A DNA stretch of 64,000 bases from Cellulomonas cellasea (GTDB lineage Bacteria > Actinomycetota > Actinomycetes > Actinomycetales > Cellulomonadaceae). The position numbers and the translations under genes are program-made. Each line of letters opens with the position of its first letter. The stretch's first letter is position 1. The stretch lies in NCBI RefSeq assembly GCF_030372105.1, contig NZ_JAUDBQ010000006.1, positions 142,403 to 206,402 on the forward strand, written 5' to 3'. This document shows positions 20,280 through 28,954 of the stretch, one piece after another. The notes under the pieces were generated by a model. The model had not been told where the DNA came from, ran no database searches, and saw only the letters and a list, made by a program, of their open reading frames with translations.

Positions 20280-22504
20280 TCCTGCGCTGGGACGCGATGC
20301 GGCGCAGCAGGCTCGGTCGAGCGCTGACCGGGGCACGCGCCCGTGAGGTCGCCTTGGTCGCCGCCGTGCTCGTGGTGTTGGAACTGCTGATGTTCTGGCA
20401 CTACTTCACCGGCAACGTGGTCCCGGCGCCGGATGACTTCATCGGGTCGTACAACAACGAGCCGCTTGCCTGGTGGCGCGACGGCTCGCTGCTGAGCCCA
20501 GCTCAATGGATGCCGTACTCGTGGGGCGGCTTCCCCGCGGCGATCTCGATCCAGAACGGCTCGTGGTACCTGCCGATTGGCATCTTCGCCGCGATCACCC
20601 CCTACTCCATCCACGCTGCCGCGGCACTGCAGGCGCTGCACGTCGCCTTCGGCGCGCTCGGGGTGTACGTCCTCGGCCGGCGTTGGGGGCTCGCGCGCTC
20701 CGCGACGATGTTCGGCCTGGTGACCTACTTCTTCGCTGCCAGCTTCTACACGAACGCCCTGCACCCGGACATCGTCCGAGGAGCCGCGTGGGCGCCGTGG
20801 GTGATCGCAGTCCTGTCGCCGACCTGGGCCTGGAAGCGCTGGTGGGGGATCCCGGTCGCTGCCGTGGTGATCTGGCAGGCGTTGGCGGGGAGCTACCCCG
20901 GAGTCATCGTCGCGGGAGCCTACTGCGGGATCGCCTGGGTGGTGACCGCGCAGATCGTGCGCCGGCCGCGGATTCGGGACTTCCTGCTCCCGTTGTGTGT
21001 GGCGGGCCTGGGAGCCCTCCTGCTGTCGGCGCCGAAGTACCTGACGGCGATCGGCCTGCGGGGCACGGGATCGCCGACAGGGGTGGACGAGTCGATCTTC
21101 GACTGGCGCATGGTCGGCACCACGATTTTCCCCTACGACCTCGTCGGGTTGCCGAACGACCCCTCGATGCGGGCGTTCTTCCTGCCCGCGGCGTGCTGGG
21201 CGGCGCTCGCCCTCGTGCGCTGGCGCGACCCGCTCGTACGGGTCTGCGCCGTGGCCGGCGGAGTGGTGCTGGCCCTCGGCATGCCGTTCATGCCGTGGTA
21301 CTCGGCGCTCGAGGCCCTTCCCGGGCTCGACCTCAGCCGATTCCGCATGGCCGACTTCCGCGTCTACCTCCTGCTCGTCGTGGTGGTCGCTGCCATGGCG
21401 GGGATCTCCGGCGCGCTCGCGCGGGCCCGCGCGGAGGAGCCCTCGCGTCGCCGCTGGGCGCATCCATGGGGGAGCGCCGCGCTGCTGGGGATGGTGCTGC
21501 TCGCCCTGGCCGTCGCCGAGCGCGCCAACTACCAGGTCGCACGCTGGGTCGAGCCGTGGACGCTGCTCGCCGCCTCGGCCGCCGTCGTGGCGTTGCTGGG
21601 CGGGTTCGGCCGGGCCCGATGGCACGCCAACCGCGGGGACCTGCGCCGATGGGTCGCGGTGCTGACAGTCCTGGGGGCGCTGTCGGGAATCTCCTGGGCG
21701 TATGCGATCACCGCGTCATGGCGCACCGAGCGGGCCGCCCTCGAGACAGCGGTCTGGGGTGAGACGTCCGACGAGCTGATCTCGGATGGCGCCGAGCTCG
21801 AGCTCTCCTCGACGCAGCGACCCGCACGCATCGCTCTCGATGAGCTTCCGGTCTCGGCTGGGGCGGTCAACTGGAACTCGTCCTTCTACCACCGCCAGGA
21901 CGCAGTGGGAGGGTACGTCAACCTCAAGGGCCAGCCGGCTTTCGAAGCGGCCCTCGCGGCGCTCGCCAATCCGGACACCGCCGAGGAGACGACCGCGCTG
22001 TACGAGGCGCCCGGGCTGGGCATCGAGGTGGGCGCGGACGATGAGCTCCCGGCGCCGTCTGCCGTCGAGGAGTGCGCGGACTCTGGGGCCTGCGGCGAAG
22101 GGCTCGTCATCCTGCCGGACGCCTACGACGTGGGGGATCTCAGCTACCGGGTCACTGCGGCATCGAGCACGTCAGTGCTGTTCAACGAGGCGTATTACCC
22201 GGGGTGGTCCATCGAGGCATGTGAGGTCGGCGCCAGCGCGGACAACTGCCGGGTGGTGGAGCCTCGGATGGGCGCCGCTGGGCTCGTCCTCACAGATCTT
22301 CCGGCTGGCGACTGGATCGTCGATCTCGAGTATGCGACGCCTCACCAAAGCGCTGCCGGCGCCGCGTTCCTCACGGGGACGGTCCTGCTCATGGGAGCCT
22401 CGGTGACGATGGTGGTCATGGCACGACGCCGGCGATCCGCATCGGACCCTGCAGAGCCGTCCGACCACGAGATGACGCTCGACGAGCCGGTCCGAGCGGT
22501 GTAG
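20276..22504 (+). CDS. YfhO-like polytopic membrane protein (probable GT-C glycosyltransferase)
   Basis: A 742-residue protein with an N-terminal helix, about twelve further membrane helices up to residue 490, a large extracytoplasmic domain (about 500-700) and a final helix. The first loop reads APDDFIGSYNNEPLAWWRDG, with adjacent acidic residues typical of GT-C enzymes, followed by SWGGFPAAISIQNGSWY as in YfhO. In Bacillus subtilis and Staphylococcus aureus, YfhO acts with CsbB to decorate lipoteichoic acid on the outside. Here it ends an operon with CsbB-like and GtcA-like genes, so it likely transfers the amino sugar to a cell-wall polymer. The ATGA overlap indicates coupling. Confidence 0.83.
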   Translation: MILRWDAMRRSRLGRALTGARAREVALVAAVLVVLELLMFWHYFTGNVVPAPDDFIGSYNNEPLAWWRDGSLLSPAQWMPYSWGGFPAAISIQNGSWYLPIGIFAAITPYSIHAAAALQALHVAFGALGVYVLGRRWGLARSATMFGLVTYFFAASFYTNALHPDIVRGAAWAPWVIAVLSPTWAWKRWWGIPVAAVVIWQALAGSYPGVIVAGAYCGIAWVVTAQIVRRPRIRDFLLPLCVAGLGALLLSAPKYLTAIGLRGTGSPTGVDESIFDWRMVGTTIFPYDLVGLPNDPSMRAFFLPAACWAALALVRWRDPLVRVCAVAGGVVLALGMPFMPWYSALEALPGLDLSRFRMADFRVYLLLVVVVAAMAGISGALARARAEEPSRRRWAHPWGSAALLGMVLLALAVAERANYQVARWVEPWTLLAASAAVVALLGGFGRARWHANRGDLRRWVAVLTVLGALSGISWAYAITASWRTERAALETAVWGETSDELISDGAELELSSTQRPARIALDELPVSAGAVNWNSSFYHRQDAVGGYVNLKGQPAFEAALAALANPDTAEETTALYEAPGLGIEVGADDELPAPSAVEECADSGACGEGLVILPDAYDVGDLSYRVTAASSTSVLFNEAYYPGWSIEACEVGASADNCRVVEPRMGAAGLVLTDLPAGDWIVDLEYATPHQSAAGAAFLTGTVLLMGASVTMVVMARRRRSASDPAEPSDHEMTLDEPVRAV

Positions 22505-22528
22505 CCCACTGCCTCAACGGGCGTGAAA

Positions 22529-22589
22529 GCGAGGCCTCCGGGTCGTCGAGCAGGAGATGCCCTCCTTCTCGCGCGGGCGGAGGCCTCGC
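22529..22589 (+). terminator. Inverted repeat after the YfhO-like gene
   Basis: Arms of 12 bases (22529-22540 and 22578-22589) pair perfectly around a 37-base loop, 25 bases after the operon stop. It is a plausible but not typical terminator. The rest of the 273-base gap 22505-22777 holds no gene that I can support. Confidence 0.4.
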
Positions 22590-22741
22590 GTGCCTGCGCG
22601 CTCACGTACTGGCTCCTGCCTGGCGCGGGCGCTCCCCTTGCCACACGCTGCGTGGTCCCCACGTCGCCCAAGCTCGGGCTGTGTGGTCGACAGCAGCCAC
22701 CTCCGCCCCCAGATCGCCGGCCCCGGCTGGTCAGCTGCGAG

Positions 22742-22766
22742 TCCCGGTCGTGACTGGCGACCGGGA
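22742..22766 (-). terminator. Hairpin after the repeat-protein gene
   Basis: A perfect 9-base stem (22742-22750 with 22758-22766) with a 7-base loop, 12 bases past the stop of the minus-strand repeat protein. Confidence 0.55.
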
Positions 22767-22777
22767 GCCCGCGAGCC

Positions 22778-25204
22778 TCAGTTGACGGTGACCGTGCGGC
22801 AGCCGAGGACGGTGTTGGGCCCGGAGGGGAGGTTGATGGCGTAGAGGCAGACCTGGTGGGTGCCGGGTGTGGCGGCGACGGTCAGGTCGTAGGCGTGGTT
22901 CGGGCCGACCGTGGGGAACGTGTCGTTGACGGCGGGGGAGGGCAGGTCGGCGTTGAACGCGTAGCCGACGCCGTCGACGTACATGTGCACCGGGATCGGC
23001 GCGGTGGTGTCCCAGTCGAAGGCCCAGCCCTTGGCGTTGATGGCGCCGTTCGCGCCGGTGAGCGAGTCGATCACGCCGACCGGGGCCTGCGACTGGGTGG
23101 AGGCGACGGTGACCGTGCGGCAGCCCAGGATCGTGTTGGGGCCGGAGGGGAGGTTGATGGCGTAGAGGCAGACCTGGTGGTTGCCGGGTGTGGCGGCGAC
23201 GTTCAGGTCGTAGGCGTGGTTCGGGCCGACCGTGGGGAATGTGCCGTTCACGGCCGGGGAGGGCAGGTCGGCGTTGAACGCGTAGCCGACGCCGTCGACG
23301 TACATGTGCACCGGGATCGGCGCGGTGGTGTCCCAGTCGAAGGCCCAGCCCTTGGCGTTGATGGCGCCGTTCGCGCCGGTGAGCGAGTCGATCACGCCGA
23401 CCGGGGCCTGCGACTGGGTGGAGGCGACGGTGACCGTGCGGCAGCCCAGGATCGTGTTGGGGCCGGAGGGGAGGTTGATGGCGTAGAGGCAGACCTGGTG
23501 GTTGCCGGGTGTGGCGGCGACGTTCAGGTCGTAGGCGTGGTTCGGGCCGACCGTGGGGAATGTGCCGTTCACGGCCGGGGAGGGCAGGTCGGCGTTGAAC
23601 GCGTAGCCGACGCCGTCGACGTACATGTGCACCGGGATCGGCGCGGTGGTGTCCCAGTCGAAGGCCCAGCCCTTGGCGTTGATGGCGCCGTTCGCGCCGG
23701 TGAGCGAGTCGATCACGCCGACCGGGGCCTGCGACTGGGTGGAGGCGACGGTGACCGTGCGGCAGCCCAGGATCGTGTTGGGCCCGGAGGGGAGATTGAT
23801 GGCGTAGAGGCAGACCTGGTGGTTGCCGGGTGTGGCGGCGACGTTCAGGTCGTAGGCGTGGTTCGGGCCGACCGTGGGGAATGTGCCGTTCACGGCCGGG
23901 GAGGGCAGGTCGGCGTTGAACGCGTAGCCGACGCCGTCGACGTACATGTGCACCGGGATCGGCGCGGTGGTGTCCCAGTCGAAGGCCCAGCCCTTGGCGT
24001 TGATGGCGCCGTTCGCGCCGGTGAGCGAGTCGATCACCCCGACCGGCGGGTTGGCCTGCGGCGCTTGCACTGTCACCGTCTGGCAGCCGAGGACGGTGTT
24101 CGGCCCCACCGGGAGGTTGATCGCGTAGACGCACACCGTGTGCTGGCCGTTGGCCACCGGGATGTTTGCCTGGAAACCATGCTGGTTCCCGGCGCCGGGG
24201 TACTTCGCGCCGATGTCCGCCCGGGTCTGGTTGGCCGTGATCGCGTGGCCGACGCCGTCCACGTAGACGTGCACCGGCACGGCAGTGGTCGGGACGTCGA
24301 GGTCCAGCGCCCAGCCGCTGACGGTGAGCCCGGAGTCCGTGCCGGCGAGTTGGTCGATCGAGCCGAGGGGGTTCCCCCCGGCGGTGGTCGACCCGAACCA
24401 GTCGGTGAAGTAGCTCCAGAAGTTGCGGTTCCCGTAGGAGGAGCACGAGTCACCGGTGCCGTATCCGGCGGCTAGCGCCGCCGCGTTCGGTTGGTACGGC
24501 GTGTAGTTGTACAGGCTGGCCGTCGCCTGGTTGTGAATCATGACGGGCGCGGACCCGCACGCGGCGTTGGGGTGGAAGCGGACGTTGTTGACGATGCCGG
24601 CGCGGTGGCCGAAGCCGTTGGGGTTGACGGCGTAGCTCTTGAGCTGCCATGCCGCCGAGTACACCTGGTTGAAGAACCCGTAGTACTTCGTGTCGCAGGC
24701 GGCAGTGTCAGGGCAGCCGTACCCCATGGCGCTCCGGTAGCGGTTCGCGTAGAGCGCGTTCCCGGAGGCGGTGACCAGGCCCTGCTCCTTCTGCAGCATG
24801 ACGAGGAGCACCCGCGGGCTGATGCCGCACGCCTGGGCGACGTTGTAGATGATCGTGCTCGCGCGCTCACCGGCGGCGCCCTGGTATGGACGCGTGCATC
24901 GGGAGTCGGCGCTCCGCGAGGTGGTGTCCTGCGCGTAGTCCTTGAGGCACGGTGTGCCATCGGAGCCGGGCTTGCACCCCGCTCCGCGCGTGTCGAGGAA
25001 CCCCTGGATGTCGGCGGCGCCCATCGTGGCGGTGTCGTAGAACGTCGTGTCGCTGATGATGAAGCCGGGGTTGAACCCGCTGAGGTCGGCTGCGCGCGCG
25101 TCCGAGGCCCCCGACGGGGACATCAGCTGGATGACCGTCAGGAGCACGGCCGTGCAGAGCGTGGCCAGGGCGAGGCGCATCGATCGCGTGGCGGGGACAG
25201 TCAT
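22778..25204 (-). CDS. Secreted repeat protein with lysozyme-like N-terminal domain (often annotated hemagglutinin)
   Basis: 808 residues. A signal peptide (Arg, long hydrophobic stretch, likely cleavage after ARA near residue 39) precedes a domain of about 230 residues opening SGFNPGFIISDTTFY. The segment GISPRVLLVMLQKEQGLV has the helix-Glu pattern of lysozyme/transglycosylase folds, which is inference. Five C-terminal repeats of about 107 residues follow: the first is divergent, the last four are nearly identical (start PVGVIDSLTGANGAINAKGW). Cys pairs recur in each unit. The start ATG overlaps the upstream stop (TGATG), so it is co-translated with the anchored protein before it. Probably a cell-wall-associated enzyme or binding protein. 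Confidence 0.85.
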   Translation of the reverse strand: MTVPATRSMRLALATLCTAVLLTVIQLMSPSGASDARAADLSGFNPGFIISDTTFYDTATMGAADIQGFLDTRGAGCKPGSDGTPCLKDYAQDTTSRSADSRCTRPYQGAAGERASTIIYNVAQACGISPRVLLVMLQKEQGLVTASGNALYANRYRSAMGYGCPDTAACDTKYYGFFNQVYSAAWQLKSYAVNPNGFGHRAGIVNNVRFHPNAACGSAPVMIHNQATASLYNYTPYQPNAAALAAGYGTGDSCSSYGNRNFWSYFTDWFGSTTAGGNPLGSIDQLAGTDSGLTVSGWALDLDVPTTAVPVHVYVDGVGHAITANQTRADIGAKYPGAGNQHGFQANIPVANGQHTVCVYAINLPVGPNTVLGCQTVTVQAPQANPPVGVIDSLTGANGAINAKGWAFDWDTTAPIPVHMYVDGVGYAFNADLPSPAVNGTFPTVGPNHAYDLNVAATPGNHQVCLYAINLPSGPNTILGCRTVTVASTQSQAPVGVIDSLTGANGAINAKGWAFDWDTTAPIPVHMYVDGVGYAFNADLPSPAVNGTFPTVGPNHAYDLNVAATPGNHQVCLYAINLPSGPNTILGCRTVTVASTQSQAPVGVIDSLTGANGAINAKGWAFDWDTTAPIPVHMYVDGVGYAFNADLPSPAVNGTFPTVGPNHAYDLNVAATPGNHQVCLYAINLPSGPNTILGCRTVTVASTQSQAPVGVIDSLTGANGAINAKGWAFDWDTTAPIPVHMYVDGVGYAFNADLPSPAVNDTFPTVGPNHAYDLTVAATPGTHQVCLYAINLPSGPNTVLGCRTVTVN
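22781..24046 (-). repeat. Four near-identical 321-bp tandem coding repeats
   Basis: Unit boundaries at 24046, 23725, 23404 and 23083 (reading on the minus strand); the last unit is short by about six codons. Adjacent units differ by only a few bases, including silent sites, which shows recent duplication or gene conversion. A fifth, older unit lies at about 24047-24360 and matches only at protein level. Confidence 0.95.
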
Positions 25205-25773
25205 CAGGGAACCTCGATCGTGGTCTGCGGCGATGTGCCGGTCCCGGTGGCGGACTCATACGTCAACGTCGCCGTCCAGGACCCCCGCGCGACCTTGCCG
25301 CCGGGGACCGAGACGGTCCCGCAGGACATCGTGGTCGCGTCGGGCACGGCCTCGGTCGACACGACGACCTCGTCGGCCCCGCGCGCGAGCCGCACGGTGC
25401 AGGTCCCCGCTGGCTCAGGGGCGATGGCTGCGAATCCCGCGACCTCGACGGCGCCTGAGGACGCGGACCACTGCGCAAACGTGATGCTGACCTCGACGGC
25501 AGCGGGGTTGACGGGCGCCGTGGGGGCCTGGTCGGAGGTGGGGACCCCCGCTGGCAGCTCCGAAGGGGGCGTCACCGGGGAGCTGGTGGGCGAGGGCGTC
25601 GCCGAGACTGTTGCGGAGGGGAGCGGGGAGCCAGTGGCCGAGGGGCTCTCCTGTCCACCCGCGCCAGCCTCAGTTCCCGCGTCGCCGCCGGTGCGGGAGG
25701 CGACGATCAGCCCGCCCGCCACGAGGGCGGCCACGACCGCCAGGATGATCGGGAACAGTAGTCGGGGGCGCAC
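25204..25773 (-). CDS. Membrane-anchored extracytoplasmic protein of unknown function
   Basis: 189 residues. One N-terminal hydrophobic helix (LLFPIILAVVAALVAGGLIV) acts as signal anchor. A Ser/Pro/Thr-rich linker (about residues 30-85) is typical of wall-spanning segments. The C-terminal 100 residues look beta-rich with two Cys that could pair (TCTVRLARG and MSCGTVSVPG). I recognise no family. The GTG start has a GAAGAGGA site. Its stop overlaps the start of the secreted repeat protein, suggesting that the two act together at the cell surface. Confidence 0.75.
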   Translation of the reverse strand: MRPRLLFPIILAVVAALVAGGLIVASRTGGDAGTEAGAGGQESPSATGSPLPSATVSATPSPTSSPVTPPSELPAGVPTSDQAPTAPVNPAAVEVSITFAQWSASSGAVEVAGFAAIAPEPAGTCTVRLARGADEVVVSTEAVPDATTMSCGTVSVPGGKVARGSWTATLTYESATGTGTSPQTTIEVP

Positions 25774-25821
25774 GCAGTCCTCTTCGCGATTCAGCGAGCC
25801 GGGTTCGGCTCGCCAGCGACA

Positions 25822-27432
25822 TTAGCGGCTGGGCACGGCCTGACTGGGCAGCGAATCGCCGGGCACGGCCGACTCAATGGCTGGGCGTGGGTCACGAGCT
25901 TCCGGCAGCTCATCCGTTCGGCGCTCGACGCACATGGACCAGGCGAACCACGCGAGGGCCGCCCACGCCAGCGCGCAGAGGCCGAGGAGGACGCCCGGGT
26001 GGATCGGCGGGCTCCACGACTCGCTGTTGAGGCGCAACCACGAGGACCCGGCGCCGTTGACGAAGCGGTGGAGGTTCGCCGTGTACGCGGCGATGTGGCC
26101 CACCACCAGCAGGATGCCGACGGTCCCGACCAGGCTGCGCGCGAAGCGCTCGGGGACGCCCAGCTGCCCGTCGCGCGCGCTGAACGCCGCCAGGATCACT
26201 ATCCCCACGGCGAGCGGCGCGATGTAGCGCCCCTGCCACACGATGCCGACGTACGGCGCCTGCGAGGCCTGCAGCACTGCCGGGAGCAGGAGGGTGACGC
26301 CGCCTAGGCCGAGGAGCACCAGCTTGTTGCGCCGGTCGGCGAGCGTCCATCCGATCACGACCATCACGCCGAGCACCGCCGCGAAGAGGAGGTAGCTCCA
26401 TTGCGGCATGCGCGAGTCGAGCCACCCGAACACGCCCACGAGGCTCTCGAAGTAGTAGGCGGTCTGCTGCAGGGTGTCCCCGACCACGCGCGTGGGGGTG
26501 AGCTCCGGGTAGAGGATCTCGCCGGAGTTGGAGAGGCCGCCCACCGCGCGGATCCACACCACGGCGGCCAACGTCCCCACGAACGCGATCGACAGGTACG
26601 GCCAGCTGCGCCGGTCGGTCACCACCGCCTTCACATTCGACCAAGGCGCGGACAGGACCACCGTGGCGACGATCACCGCCAGGAAGAACGGGCTCAACGC
26701 GCGCGAGTTCACGAACAGGACGGACAGGACCGTCAGACGGATGAGGCGCCGATGCAGCAGGTCGGGATCGGGAGCGCGCACCAGAGCGAGCAGCGAGACC
26801 CACAGTCCGATGGCCCCGGCGATCTCCACGCTCTGCGGGTTGATCGCACTGGCGAGGTTGAGGACGGTCGGGGTGATCGTCAGCATCAGGCCCAGCATCA
26901 GCCACGAGCGGCGCCGCATCTCCACCACGGCGCGGAACGCCGACGCCAGCAGTGCCGCGGAGAGCAGGCCGCTAGCGAGGCGCATGAGGTACAGCGTCGC
27001 CTCGCCAGTGGGGAAGAGGCTCGGGATGCCGACGATCGCGTAGTAGATCGGGTTGTAGCGGGCCGCCGAGGTCGGGACGTCGGTGACGGCCGCCAGGTCT
27101 CCGTCGAGGTCCTGCTGGCACTGCGCTGACGTGTCCGGGCTGAACGCGAAGCAGTTGGGGAGCGTCAGGGCCTGGTCGTAGAGCTCAGGGACGCGGAAGG
27201 TGCCGTTGCCCGACGGCAGCCCCTCCTCGTCGCCGGTGAACTGCAGCCGTGCGCTGGCCGCGGCCTTGACCGTGTGCGAGCCCTCGTCCACGACGCCCAT
27301 CAGCGGGTTCGCGAAAGACCACATCGCGGTGATCACGAAGAGGATGACGAAGCTCAGCCAGAAGGTGGCGCGGGGAGTGCCCAGGCGTCCATCCCGTGCT
27401 GCGGCGAACCGGCGAACGATCGACTCTCTCAT
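25822..27432 (-). CDS. DUF2142 family polytopic membrane protein
   Basis: The protein (536 residues from the ATG at 27432) has about eleven hydrophobic helices. It matches DUF2142 in the first helix and following NPLMGVVDEGSHTVKAAA, with an acidic pair that recalls GT-C enzymes, and in NPIYYAIVGIPSL and LASAINPQSVEIAGA. The family is common in actinobacterial polysaccharide loci and may act as a GT-C transferase or polymerase; this is not established. A longer in-frame start at 27483 would overlap the flippase gene; the ATG at 27432 has an AAAGG site and is preferred. Confidence 0.82.
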   Translation of the reverse strand: MRESIVRRFAAARDGRLGTPRATFWLSFVILFVITAMWSFANPLMGVVDEGSHTVKAAASARLQFTGDEEGLPSGNGTFRVPELYDQALTLPNCFAFSPDTSAQCQQDLDGDLAAVTDVPTSAARYNPIYYAIVGIPSLFPTGEATLYLMRLASGLLSAALLASAFRAVVEMRRRSWLMLGLMLTITPTVLNLASAINPQSVEIAGAIGLWVSLLALVRAPDPDLLHRRLIRLTVLSVLFVNSRALSPFFLAVIVATVVLSAPWSNVKAVVTDRRSWPYLSIAFVGTLAAVVWIRAVGGLSNSGEILYPELTPTRVVGDTLQQTAYYFESLVGVFGWLDSRMPQWSYLLFAAVLGVMVVIGWTLADRRNKLVLLGLGGVTLLLPAVLQASQAPYVGIVWQGRYIAPLAVGIVILAAFSARDGQLGVPERFARSLVGTVGILLVVGHIAAYTANLHRFVNGAGSSWLRLNSESWSPPIHPGVLLGLCALAWAALAWFAWSMCVERRTDELPEARDPRPAIESAVPGDSLPSQAVPSR

Positions 27433-27472
27433 CGTGCCCTTTCTCGGGGGTCCGTCTCCGGACACGTGTGGA

Positions 27473-28954
27473 TCATGGCGCATGCGGCTGCTCCGAGGAT
27501 CGATACACCCAGAACGCGCCGAGCGCGCCGACGAGTGCGATCACGACCAGCAGGGACAGTTGCGCGAGGCGCCCGTCGATCATCTGGTGGACGGTCGCGG
27601 CAGCCGCGCCGCAGAGGAGCGCGAGCAGCGCAGTGCCGATGGCCAGGCGGGCTGGCGGCAACGGTGTCCGCCCAATGATCTGCCGCTTGCGCGTCGCGTG
27701 CGTGAGCGAGATCAGGAACGACGCCGCGGCGATGAGCGTCGCGGCGGCCAGCCCGTACACGCCGAAGACGAGGGTGAGAACCGTCCCGACGATGATCTTG
27801 GTGGCGACGAGCACGACATAGGCGCGCGTCTCGAGTCCCGGCGACCCGACCGCGCGGGCGGCCATCCCGCGGACGGATCCGGCGAGCGACAGGACGAAGC
27901 CCGCGGACAGCAGTGCGGTCAGGGGGACGACATCCTCCACCTCGGGCCCGAGCCATGCGGCTGAGGCGAACGGGAGGATCACGACGACGAGCGCGCCGAA
28001 CGGCAGGAGCAGCGACCACCATGACCGTTCGGCGGATCCAGCCTCGGCCGCCGCCGCTGGCAGCGACTCCCCAGCGCGGACGCTCAGGCGCGTGAACAGC
28101 GGTGTCAGCAGGACGGCCGGAGCGAGCGAGACGGCCGCTGCGAGCGGTGCGACGGCGGACACGCTCACGAGGGCAACGGTCGGTAGGAGGACGGCCGCCA
28201 TCAGGACGTCGAGTTCGCGCTGGGCGATGAAGCCGAACGCGCTGGCCTGGTTGCGCCACGAGTACGCCCACAACTCGGACAGCTCGGTGGAACGGGCCAG
28301 GCCGCGGACCTCGCCGACGAGGTGCTTGCGGCACAGGAACGCGGTGATGACCAGGGCGACGACCGCGTCGGCGTAGGCGGCGAGCAGCAGGCCCCGCAGC
28401 CCGGCCCCGGTGACGACGGCCAGGACGATGCACCCGGCGAGGGCCGTCCTCGCGATGAGGGAGGCGGCGGCCACTGCGAGGAACCGGGAGTGCGCGGCAA
28501 GATAGCTGCTCAAGGCCAGCGCGGTGAGCTGCAGCGCGGCGAGGACCCCCGCGTGGCGGAACAGCAGGCCAGCCTCGTCGGCGGCGCCCGCGGGCAGGTT
28601 CACGACGTGCAGGATCGCGTCGGAGATCCACGGCCCGGCGATCGCGAGGACGACGAGGATCGTGCCGAGCACCGCGAGCACCGTCGCGGTGATGCGCCCG
28701 CCCAGAGCGGTGTCGCCCCGCCCGAGGGCGATGCCGTGGTAGCGCTGCATGATGCCCACGACGCCGAGGTCCGCGCTGAGGAAGAGGTTGATGGTCGTCA
28801 TCGTGAGCGTCCACGCGGCGAAGGCGCCCGGGCTGAGGTTGGCCAGCAGGAAGGGCGTTGACGCGAGCTGGACGCCCAGCGGGGCCATGCGGCTCGCGGC
28901 GGCGAGCAGGGCATCGCGCGCGTAGCCGGACGAGCTGACGGTGGGCGCGGTCAT
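27473..28954 (-). CDS. Wzx-like oligosaccharide flippase (MOP superfamily)
   Basis: A 493-residue protein with about twelve to fourteen membrane helices and no soluble domain. The N-terminus (YARDALLAAASRMAPLGVQL) and the repeating Arg/Gly cytoplasmic loops resemble polysaccharide-biosynthesis MATE-like transporters. It should flip an undecaprenyl-pyrophosphate-linked repeat unit. It sits inside a GT operon and overlaps the upstream GT by four bases. With the ABC exporter at 9.8-11.9 kb, the window encodes two different export routes. No Wzy polymerase could be assigned with certainty. Confidence 0.82.
   Translation of the reverse strand: MTAPTVSSSGYARDALLAAASRMAPLGVQLASTPFLLANLSPGAFAAWTLTMTTINLFLSADLGVVGIMQRYHGIALGRGDTALGGRITATVLAVLGTILVVLAIAGPWISDAILHVVNLPAGAADEAGLLFRHAGVLAALQLTALALSSYLAAHSRFLAVAAASLIARTALAGCIVLAVVTGAGLRGLLLAAYADAVVALVITAFLCRKHLVGEVRGLARSTELSELWAYSWRNQASAFGFIAQRELDVLMAAVLLPTVALVSVSAVAPLAAAVSLAPAVLLTPLFTRLSVRAGESLPAAAAEAGSAERSWWSLLLPFGALVVVILPFASAAWLGPEVEDVVPLTALLSAGFVLSLAGSVRGMAARAVGSPGLETRAYVVLVATKIIVGTVLTLVFGVYGLAAATLIAAASFLISLTHATRKRQIIGRTPLPPARLAIGTALLALLCGAAAATVHQMIDGRLAQLSLLVVIALVGALGAFWVYRSSEQPHAP

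Noticed and set aside
22781..24046. Regular repeats considered as a CRISPR-like or satellite array
   Set aside because: The 321-bp period is a whole number of codons, the units encode one protein domain, and there are no unique spacers.
22856..24475. Long open frame on the plus strand opposite the repeat protein
   Set aside because: It exists because the minus-strand repeats have strongly biased codons. Its translation is low-complexity Gly/Val/Asp, has no start signal and merely mirrors the repeats.
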